From the NCBI GenBank assembly GCA_028281325.1, contig JANQKC010000009.1, positions 62,001-126,000 of the forward strand: a DNA stretch of 64,000 bases. Reading direction: 5' to 3'. The translations under genes and the position numbers were made by a program. The notes beneath the pieces are model-generated. The model was not told the DNA's origin. It saw only the letters and a program-made list of their open reading frames with translations, and searched no databases. The DNA is from Alphaproteobacteria bacterium (lineage in GTDB: Bacteria > Pseudomonadota > Alphaproteobacteria > UBA8366). Positions within the stretch are counted from its first letter, which is position 1, and each line of letters opens with the position of its first letter. Below are positions 57,425 through 64,000 of the stretch, in pieces.

Positions 57425-58458
57425 AGGACGTTCCGCGCGGCGTATTGGCGAACCAGCAGCCATAGGAAGAACGGGCCTCCGATCAGGCTTGTCAGGATAC
57501 CGACCGGCATTTCGGCGGGCGCCACGACCGTGCGGGCAACGGTGTCGGCGACCAGCAGCAGCACCGCCCCCAAAAGGCCGCACGCCGGCATCAACAGGCG
57601 GTGGTCCGGTCCGAGGCTCAATCGGATGAGATGCGGCACCACAAGACCGATGAAGCCAATGATCCCACTGACGGATATCGACGCGCCGACGGCGAGCGCC
57701 GCACAGATGATTACCCGCCGTTTCAATCGTTCCTCGTCGACGCCGAGATAGGCGGCCTCGTTCTCGCCGAGCAAGAGGAGGTTCAATTCGCGCGCATGCC
57801 GGATCAGGAGGAAGATCGCCGGAAAGACAATCGTCCCGACGACGATAACGGCCGGCCAAAGCGCCCCGCCCAAGCTGCCCAAGGTCCAGAACGTCAGCGT
57901 GCGTATTTGCTCGTCGGTGCTGAGAAACGTCAGGTAGCCGATACCGGCGGCGCACAGGGCGTTCACGGCGATGCCCGTCAACAGCATGTAGGTCACCGAA
58001 AAGCGGCCGGAGAGCTTGGCGAGCCGAAAGATCACGAAACAGGAGAATAGCGCGCCCACGAAGGCGGCGACGCTGAGACTGTACAAGCCGAGTACGCCGC
58101 CGATCGGGCCGACCAAAACGATGGTGACCGCAACGGCGAGCGCCGCGCTGGTCGAGATGCCGATCAAACCGGGATCCGCCAGCGGATTGCGGAATAACCC
58201 CTGCATCGCCGCGCCGGACACGGCCAGGGCGGCCCCGACGACCATGGCCAACGCGACCCGCGGCAGACGGATCGAAAGCAGGATCGACATCTGCTGGTCG
58301 GTCAGATTACCCGTGACCACGTCCCAAACCGACAACGGAACCGCCCCTGTCGCGGAGGCGATCAGTCCCGTTGCGGCGAGCAGCCCAGCCAACAGCAAGA
58401 GCGCAGGGACCTTCAGGATCGTGCGCGGCACCGACACGGATTTCAAGAACACGCTCAC
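57421..58458 (-). CDS. hmuU: haem ABC transporter permease
   Basis: A 345-residue FecCD-type permease with about nine or ten hydrophobic segments. Family segments are IRLPRVALAMVVGAALAVSGAAMQGLFRNPLADP and GLVVPHLIRLSLGPDHRLLMP (quoted in part). It forms the channel with HmuV and receives haem from HmuT. Two bases separate its start from the hmuT stop. Confidence 0.94.
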   Translation of the reverse strand: MSVFLKSVSVPRTILKVPALLLLAGLLAATGLIASATGAVPLSVWDVVTGNLTDQQMSILLSIRLPRVALAMVVGAALAVSGAAMQGLFRNPLADPGLIGISTSAALAVAVTIVLVGPIGGVLGLYSLSVAAFVGALFSCFVIFRLAKLSGRFSVTYMLLTGIAVNALCAAGIGYLTFLSTDEQIRTLTFWTLGSLGGALWPAVIVVGTIVFPAIFLLIRHARELNLLLLGENEAAYLGVDEERLKRRVIICAALAVGASISVSGIIGFIGLVVPHLIRLSLGPDHRLLMPACGLLGAVLLLVADTVARTVVAPAEMPVGILTSLIGGPFFLWLLVRQYAARNVL

Positions 58459-58460
58459 GG

Positions 58461-59288
58461 TCAGCGGGTCTGACGGTGAAGCTCCAGCGCCGCATCCGCC
58501 GTGCGCGGCCCGAATCCAAGCAGGTAGAGCGCATCCATGGAGATGATGCGCCTGTTCTTGGCGGCCGGCGTCAGGCTCACACCGGGCATGTCCAACACGC
58601 CATTCGCACCCCCGGACTGTTGCAGCCCCTGCGTGGTCACCAGGATGATATCCGGCGCGATCGCCACCGCCGCCTCCGGCGACAACGGCTTGTATCCCTC
58701 GTAGCCGGTGACCGCGTTCTCCGCACCGGACAGCGCGATCACGCTATCGGCGGCGGTGTCCCGGCCCGCCACCATCGGCGCGCCGCCGGTATGTTGCAGG
58801 ATGAACATGATCCGTTTGCGGCCGTTCCGGGTCGCCGTCGCCTGTTTCAGCTTCGCCGCGCTGGCCTCCAAGTCGGCTACGACGCGACGCGCCGATGCAT
58901 CGCGGTTCAACGCGGCGCCGATCGCGCGAATGTTGGCTTTGATGTCGTCGATCGATCGGCCGGCGCTGAGCGGCAACAGATCGACGCCCGCCGCCTTGAG
59001 CTGTTTCAGGACCTTCGGCGGCCCGGCTTCTTCGGAATGGATGACCAGATCGGGACCCAACGACAAAACGCCTTCGGCCGACAGGGTCCGCTGATAGCCG
59101 ACCTTGGGCAACGTCGCCGCTGCTTCCGGGTAATAGCTCGTGGTGTCGCTGCCGACCAACAGCTCGCCCGCGTCCAACGCATAGACGATTTCCGTCAACG
59201 CGCCCCCGACGGTGACGACGCGCTGCGGCGTTTCCGCAAAGGCGGGCAGCGATACCAGGACAACCAGGGCCGCGAGAAATCTGATCAC
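58461..59288 (-). CDS. hmuT: periplasmic haem-binding protein
   Basis: A 275-residue substrate-binding protein with a signal peptide ending PAFA-ETPQ. It has VVTVGGALTEIVYALDAG and VGSDTTSYYPEAA, the KVGYQRTLSAEGVLSLGPDL segment with the conserved Tyr, and a C-terminal TLYLLGFGPRTADAAL-like end (DALYLLGFGPRTADA). It carries haem across the periplasm to HmuUV. The ATG overlaps the exbD stop. Confidence 0.92.
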   Translation of the reverse strand: MIRFLAALVVLVSLPAFAETPQRVVTVGGALTEIVYALDAGELLVGSDTTSYYPEAAATLPKVGYQRTLSAEGVLSLGPDLVIHSEEAGPPKVLKQLKAAGVDLLPLSAGRSIDDIKANIRAIGAALNRDASARRVVADLEASAAKLKQATATRNGRKRIMFILQHTGGAPMVAGRDTAADSVIALSGAENAVTGYEGYKPLSPEAAVAIAPDIILVTTQGLQQSGGANGVLDMPGVSLTPAAKNRRIISMDALYLLGFGPRTADAALELHRQTR

Positions 59289-59716
59289 TGTTCCGTCTCT
59301 TTCTGCATGAGGATGTTGGCGGCGTCGATGCCGCGGGACTGGAGGTATGTCAGTACCCGCAGCAGTCTCTCGATGGCTATTTTCCGGTCGCCCGCGACGA
59401 TTAACTCGTGCTCCGGCTTCGCGGCCACGGCGCTGTCGAGCGTCTCCTTCAACGCCGCGAAATCAGGCATCTCTTCTCCATCAAGTGCGTAGGTTTCCGT
59501 CCGGATTTCGAGCAGGATATGCTTCGGCGTCCGCACGTCCGCGAGTTCTTCCTCCACGGCCGAGGGCAAGTTCAGTTCGAGGCTCTGCAACACACTACCC
59601 GCGGTCAGCAGGAAGAAGACGAGCAGCATGAAAAGGATATCCAGCATCGGCGTGAGATCCGGCGCGATATCCCGCAACGCGACACCGTGGCTTTCGTCGG
59701 TGTCTAAATCGATCAT
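59285..59716 (-). CDS. exbD: ExbD biopolymer transport protein
   Basis: A 143-residue protein with one N-terminal membrane helix and the proton-path Asp in APDLTPMLDILFMLLVFFL. The periplasmic part carries the domain with KIAIERLLRVLTYLQSRG. It forms the TonB-energising motor with ExbB. The ATG overlaps the exbB stop. Confidence 0.93.
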   Translation of the reverse strand: MIDLDTDESHGVALRDIAPDLTPMLDILFMLLVFFLLTAGSVLQSLELNLPSAVEEELADVRTPKHILLEIRTETYALDGEEMPDFAALKETLDSAVAAKPEHELIVAGDRKIAIERLLRVLTYLQSRGIDAANILMQKETEQ

Positions 59717-60324
59717 GGCCGCGCGGCGCCCGTCTTGAATTCGACGACATCCAACGGTTCCGCCGGTTCGTCATGCTCGAAGGAAAGCGAGAGCCGCCGC
59801 AAATCCAAGGCGAGCCGCTCGAGCTGGCGGTGCCCGAAAGCCGCGAACACCTGCACCATGACGAGCGCGGGAAGCGCGATCAACAAGCCCACGGCGGTGG
59901 TCAACATGGCCTCCCACAACCCGTCCGCGATCAACGACGGCGAGACGGGACCCGTATGCGCCGCGATGACCTTAAACGATGCGATGATCCCAAGCACGGT
60001 GCCGAGCAACCCGAGGATCGGGCTGACGGTGCCGATCATGCGCAACAGCTTCAATCCGCAGAAATAGGGCGGCCTTGCTTCCCTCAACCAAATCGCGATC
60101 TGCTCGTCCCGAACCGGCTTGGGGAGCGTTTGGCTGGACCTCAAATGGCCGGCAAGCCGCGCGCGTTGACGATCGAACCCCATGATCGTCCTGACGACGA
60201 AAACAGCCCGCTCAAAACCAATCGCGCAGGCGACAACGGCGCACACGGCGAGCGGCCACCCCATCAGCCCCAACTGCGAGAACCACGCCGGCATGGTCGG
60301 TGAGGCAAGCGCGTCAAGCGACAT
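59713..60324 (-). CDS. exbB: ExbB/MotA/TolQ-type motor protein
   Basis: A 203-residue membrane protein with three hydrophobic segments. MIGTVSPILGLLGTVLGII and the GLWEAMLTTAVGLLIALPAL segment are hallmarks of ExbB/TolQ. Located between hmuS and exbD in the haem operon, so it serves the TonB encoded upstream. Its start overlaps the end of hmuS by eleven bases. Confidence 0.93.
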   Translation of the reverse strand: MSLDALASPTMPAWFSQLGLMGWPLAVCAVVACAIGFERAVFVVRTIMGFDRQRARLAGHLRSSQTLPKPVRDEQIAIWLREARPPYFCGLKLLRMIGTVSPILGLLGTVLGIIASFKVIAAHTGPVSPSLIADGLWEAMLTTAVGLLIALPALVMVQVFAAFGHRQLERLALDLRRLSLSFEHDEPAEPLDVVEFKTGAARP

Positions 60325-61408
60325 CCGCGATGTCCTTGGCCGGGATTTCAGAAACGATATCCCGCCACAGGGTCAACTCCGGCACGCCCGGCTTGCGTCT
60401 CCCGAAGAAGGTTACGATCAGGTCGCCGGCTGAATCGAAGACTTCAACGGCCGTGACGATACCGTCCTCCGTCGGTTTCCGGGTCACCCAACTCTGCGCG
60501 ACGCCGGATTCGTTCAGGTGAAGGTTGAAGGCAGGATCGAGAACGTTGAACCAGGGCCCGTGCGGCAACAGCTTCTTGACCGGACCGGTGTGGATCTGGA
60601 TACAGCCGCGGTTGCCGACGAACACCATGATTTCGCATTGCCGGTCGCGGGCGGCCTCCAGCAGCCGTCGCGCCGCATCGTTATCAACCTCGAACGCGAG
60701 ATCGGCGCCGACATTCTCCAGGGCTTGTTTCCGCCCCACCTTGAATTTCCGCAGCATGGGAAAGAAATCGTGGGTGTCCTTCAGGCCCTCCCACGCGGCT
60801 CGAAACCCCTGCCAGTCGATTTCGTCATCCGGCGTATCGGCCTCATCCGGCGCATAGGGGTCGATAGCAATCTCAGGATCTTGCGCGTCGGACCGATGCG
60901 TCGCCACCAGCTTGTCGAAGGCCGTTTCATCGGATTTCTTGGTCAGGTAAATCTTGTGGACCGCCTCGCCTGCCTTGTCGAAGAATTGAAGACTCTTGCG
61001 ATCACCGGCTCTGCCGCTTTCGGTGACCGCGAACCCGTTGGCCCAATGATCCATGAACAGGCGAAGGTCGATGTCCGGATTGACGAAAAGACCGGTCCGG
61101 CGCGCGCCATGCGTGAAAAAGCTCGGATTCTCGTAGACGCCGTGGCGCTCGTGAACGCAATGCTCATTTCGGGTCAACGCCATCACCTCGCCGAGCGGCA
61201 GCACACTCCGGAGAACCGCCTCGGGATCGTCGGCGAGCCGGGTAACGCCGTCGCCGACCCGCGCGGCAACGAGTTCGGCTTCCGAGATGCCCAGGTCGGC
61301 GGCGGCATTTCGCGCTCTAATGGCGGGATTTTCCTGTTTCAACCGTGCATGCGCCGCGTTGATCTCGTCGACGCTGAGGCGCTGCTGACGGATCGGAGTT
61401 GAGGTCAT
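60314..61408 (-). CDS. hmuS: haem utilisation/haem-degrading factor HmuS
   Basis: A 364-residue protein of the HemS/ChuS/HmuS family with two homologous halves: MALTRNEHCVHERHGVYEN and IDLRLFMDHWANGFAV in the first, MVFVGNRGCIQIHTGPVKKL and WFNVLDPAFNLHL in the second. These proteins bind cytoplasmic haem and release its iron. The ATG at 61408 follows GAGGCGAATA; an ATG 36 bases earlier is less likely. Confidence 0.92.
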   Translation of the reverse strand: MTSTPIRQQRLSVDEINAAHARLKQENPAIRARNAAADLGISEAELVAARVGDGVTRLADDPEAVLRSVLPLGEVMALTRNEHCVHERHGVYENPSFFTHGARRTGLFVNPDIDLRLFMDHWANGFAVTESGRAGDRKSLQFFDKAGEAVHKIYLTKKSDETAFDKLVATHRSDAQDPEIAIDPYAPDEADTPDDEIDWQGFRAAWEGLKDTHDFFPMLRKFKVGRKQALENVGADLAFEVDNDAARRLLEAARDRQCEIMVFVGNRGCIQIHTGPVKKLLPHGPWFNVLDPAFNLHLNESGVAQSWVTRKPTEDGIVTAVEVFDSAGDLIVTFFGRRKPGVPELTLWRDIVSEIPAKDIADVA

Positions 61409-61430
61409 TATTCGCCTCTTCCTTTCCTTT

Positions 61431-62234
61431 TTATTGAATGACAAAGTTCACCGACACTCGAACCCAACTATCAGTCGTGGTTCCATCGACCGTCGTCGGC
61501 TCGAACTTCCATTTCCTGACCGCCGCGAGGGCCGCCAAATCGAGCAGCCGGTGTCCGGACGACCGGGCCACCTTCAACGCGCCCGGGTTGCCGTCGGTCA
61601 TCACCTGCGCATGCAGCGTCACGGTTCCCTGCTGGCCGAGGTCCAGAGCGCGGGGCGGATAGACCGGCGGGGTCTGGTGCCGATACCGTGCCTCATGGAT
61701 CACGGTCGACTCATCCAAACCGGTATCGCCGGCCGCAACCGCGGCCAGCTTGGTGTTGGACGGGGTTGCCGCCGGTTGCCGGGCCGGTTCGGTTTTTGCC
61801 GTGGATTGCGTTTCGGCGTTCCGCGGTTCATCGGATTCGGTCGGCAGCGCCGCCTCCGGCGGCGTTTCCACGGAGGGCCTTTCCGGCTTCGATCGTGCCG
61901 TCAGGTCCGGCTTCCGGTGCGGGACCGGCACCGCCGCAACCGGCGCCGCGATCTTTTCATGCGCGGTATGCACCGTTTCGATGGGAATCGGCGCGGCCTC
62001 CGCCACGGGAACGGCCGGCGCCGGCGGTTCGGCGACCGCAACCGGTGGCGGCGTCGCGGCCCGCGCCTTGGTGCTGAGGCTGACACGTAGCAGCGGCACC
62101 TCCACGCCCGGGGTTGACGGCAGGTCGAAGGTCACGGCAGAGACGAGCAGGACGTTGACGCCCACGGACAGGAGGAGATAGCCGAACCAACGGCTCCCCC
62201 TTCCCGTTCCGTAGATGCCGGCCGCCGCTACCAT
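61431..62234 (-). CDS. tonB: TonB energy-transducing protein
   Basis: A 267-residue protein. N-terminal membrane anchor (WFGYLLLSVGVNVLLVSAVTF), a Pro/Ala-rich periplasm-spanning middle, and the TonB C-terminal domain with PPVYPPRALDLGQQGTVTLHAQV and LDLAALAAVRKWKFEPTT. Dedicated TonB for the neighbouring receptor. Its ATG overlaps the receptor's stop region. Confidence 0.93.
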   Translation of the reverse strand: MVAAAGIYGTGRGSRWFGYLLLSVGVNVLLVSAVTFDLPSTPGVEVPLLRVSLSTKARAATPPPVAVAEPPAPAVPVAEAAPIPIETVHTAHEKIAAPVAAVPVPHRKPDLTARSKPERPSVETPPEAALPTESDEPRNAETQSTAKTEPARQPAATPSNTKLAAVAAGDTGLDESTVIHEARYRHQTPPVYPPRALDLGQQGTVTLHAQVMTDGNPGALKVARSSGHRLLDLAALAAVRKWKFEPTTVDGTTTDSWVRVSVNFVIQ

Positions 62235-64000
62235 TTATAGGCCAGTCGAACGTTATAGCTTCGGCCTTCCTCTTTCAGCGTGCTGAACCGCCTGGAATAG
62301 GATTTGTCGGTCACATTGGATACCGCGAAGTCGAGCGTGAGCGTATCCAGATGCGGCCGATCCGGTGTCCAGCGGTAGTAGATATCATAGACCGAGTAAC
62401 CCGACGTTTCGGTTTCACCGCTGCCGACCCGGCTGTTGGCGGCGGCGAAACGGCCGCGCACGCCGAACAGGCTGTCGATCTGACGCACCTGGTAATTCAG
62501 ATCTGCAACCAGCGTCAGCGGCACATTGTTGGAGAGATACTCGCCAGTGTCGTCATTTTCGGCCTCGACATACGAAAGGCCGAGCTTCGCCGTGACCGGA
62601 TAGAATTGGTATTCGCCGTCGATCTCGAATCCCATCAGCCGCGCATTCGGGATGTTGAGGTTCCGCGTCGTGCCGGCGGCGGTATCGACCTCCTGCGTGA
62701 TGAAATCATCGCCTTCGCTGAGGAACCACGACCCCTTGACGCGAATCTGATCTGTTTCGCCGAGAATACCGTCAAAGTTGACGCCCGCGCCCACCTCGTA
62801 GGTCGTCACGGTCTCGGGCTTCAAGTCTGGGTTGGGGACGAAGAAGTTATCCGGAAAGACGAAGGGAATGCCGGGGAAATGACGCCCGGAGGCATAAATC
62901 TCCGTCAGATTCGGTGCGCGGAACGCCCTCGATACGCTGCCGAACACCATCAGGTTCGGGATCGGCAGATAGCTTGCGGCGATCTTCGGCGAGATTTCCT
63001 GCTCGTCCTGGGAATTGCCATTCTCGTCGCTGCTGCTGTAAGAGTCGAAACGCGCTGCGGGGATGATCAGGAATTTGCCGACCGGCGTTTCGAGCGAAAC
63101 CTCATCCTGCAGGTAGAAACCGTAATTGGTTGCATCCGCATTCGGCACACCGGGGCGGGTGCCGGCGTTGGAGAGCGTGCCAGTCTGATCGTCACGGTAG
63201 ATCTCGAAACCGTATGACAGCGTATGGCGGTGGCTGTCGCCAAAGGCGAACACCGTCTGATTGTCCAGCGTGAACCCAAGAGTCTCAAGCTCACGCGTCT
63301 GCTCACGCCCTGCATTCGTGCCGGTGAGATCCCGCTCCTCGACGGTGACATCGTTGTAATAGAGATGCAGCTTTGGCTTCAGCCAGTTGTTACCGGGGTC
63401 GTCGAACGCATACTTCAGCGCAAACTGGTTGTCGTGGACCTCCTTATCCACGATCGGATTCGAGGCGGAAATGGTTCCGGAGCCGTTGTTCGGCTCCCGC
63501 CCGTCATTGGTAAGCCCCTGATACAGGAACTGCAGCGTGTTGACGTCGTTGAAGGTGTATCCAAGCTTGAGGTTGCCCGAGACCAGGTTGTCTTCCGTCT
63601 CCAACTTGTTGCCGTCACCCAGCCAGATGTCATCGGACTGCCGCACCCCGATCGATCCGATGATGTCCCAGCCGCCGCTTCGTGCGTAGGCCGCCGCGGT
63701 CGGCGCAATTTCATGATTGCCGGTGCGGTAGCCCATCGCCGTCAAGGCGCCATATGTCTCTCCTGGCTCCAGCAGGTCGGCGGCGTCCTTGGTTTCGAAC
63801 GCCACCACGCCGCCGATCGCACCACCGCCGTAAATCGCCGATGCCGAGCCCTTGACGACCTCGACCCGTTTCAGGAGCGCGGGATCAAGAAAGAAGCGGC
63901 CGTCATGCGCCGATTCAAAATTCTGCCGCCGGCCGTCGATCAGCGTGACGATGGCTTCGTCGTCGAACCCGCGGATCGAAATCGTCTGATTGTTCCGCCG
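62228..64000 (-). CDS. TonB-dependent haem/haemoglobin receptor (5' end outside window)
   Basis: Partial: the frame is open to the window edge at 64000, so the start, signal peptide and TonB box lie beyond. The visible 590 residues begin in the plug domain (ISIRGFDDEAIVTLIDG, LKRVEVVKGSASAIYGGGAI) and run through a beta-barrel ending in VRLAYKW, with the terminal aromatic residue expected of outer-membrane proteins. The operon with hmuSTUV points to haem or haemoglobin as ligand. First visible gene of the operon; any Fur box would lie outside. Confidence 0.9.
   Translation of the reverse strand, partial: RRNNQTISIRGFDDEAIVTLIDGRRQNFESAHDGRFFLDPALLKRVEVVKGSASAIYGGGAIGGVVAFETKDAADLLEPGETYGALTAMGYRTGNHEIAPTAAAYARSGGWDIIGSIGVRQSDDIWLGDGNKLETEDNLVSGNLKLGYTFNDVNTLQFLYQGLTNDGREPNNGSGTISASNPIVDKEVHDNQFALKYAFDDPGNNWLKPKLHLYYNDVTVEERDLTGTNAGREQTRELETLGFTLDNQTVFAFGDSHRHTLSYGFEIYRDDQTGTLSNAGTRPGVPNADATNYGFYLQDEVSLETPVGKFLIIPAARFDSYSSSDENGNSQDEQEISPKIAASYLPIPNLMVFGSVSRAFRAPNLTEIYASGRHFPGIPFVFPDNFFVPNPDLKPETVTTYEVGAGVNFDGILGETDQIRVKGSWFLSEGDDFITQEVDTAAGTTRNLNIPNARLMGFEIDGEYQFYPVTAKLGLSYVEAENDDTGEYLSNNVPLTLVADLNYQVRQIDSLFGVRGRFAAANSRVGSGETETSGYSVYDIYYRWTPDRPHLDTLTLDFAVSNVTDKSYSRRFSTLKEEGRSYNVRLAYKW

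Overview
The window is GC-rich, densely coded DNA from an alphaproteobacterium, most likely of the Rhodospirillales type. Supporting signs are a sigma-54 promoter in front of glnB-glnA, TTAA-N7-TTAA (CtrA-type) boxes, an alphaproteobacterial-style CheZ, TRAP transporters and CaiB/acyl-CoA dehydrogenase pairs. The taxonomic call is an inference from gene content. No phage, IS element or CRISPR array was seen.

Layout. 0-5.2 kb (minus): acetate-CoA ligase, E1 alpha, E1 beta, E2 and an acyl carrier protein, translationally coupled. 5.4 kb: tRNA-His with its terminator. 5.8-9 kb: aminotransferase and the nitrogen-control pair glnB-glnA. 9.1-12.2 kb: a small exported protein and two tandem C13 (legumain/caspase-like) peptidase homologues, one lacking the catalytic His. 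12.3-15.2 kb: parE and an alpha/beta hydrolase. 15.2-20.1 kb: core genes (EamA transporter, SDR) interrupted by two AT-richer islets of small unknown genes. The second islet carries a duplicated tail of the neighbouring DUF1194 gene. 20-22.7 kb: hydrolase, argJ and DUF1194 operon. 23-28 kb: DEAD-box helicase and an OmpR/EnvZ-type pair divergent from a Spy/CpxP-like periplasmic protein. 28-31.6 kb: acyl-CoA dehydrogenase, CoA transferase and cupin. 31.8 kb: CheZ-like phosphatase. 32.5-41.1 kb: a TRAP system with one DctQM pair but three DctP genes, followed upstream by an SDR and a ThDP enzyme. 41-47.8 kb: ChrR-like cupin, a glutaredoxin-DinB fusion with an in-frame TGA, amino-acid dehydrogenase, agmatinase-family enzyme, PH-domain protein, NlpC/P60 peptidase and a split YeeE/YedE transporter. 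47.8-56.5 kb: aconitase homologue, GNAT, FAD oxidoreductase, a tRNA-like relic, 2-hydroxyacid dehydrogenase, two GST-fold proteins, FMN reductase and aldo/keto reductase. 56.7-64 kb (minus): a haem-uptake operon (TonB-dependent receptor, TonB, HmuS, ExbB, ExbD, HmuT, HmuU, HmuV), with the receptor running off the window.

The most striking observation is at 42.15-42.93 kb. The glutaredoxin-like N-terminus is open only if an in-frame TGA is read through, and that TGA sits exactly at the first Cys of the CxxC redox motif. A hairpin with bacterial SECIS geometry follows it, and a GTG start with a strong Shine-Dalgarno precedes it. This fits a selenocysteine (UxxC) glutaredoxin-DinB fusion protein. 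The selenium-insertion genes are not in this window, so the call rests on sequence logic alone.
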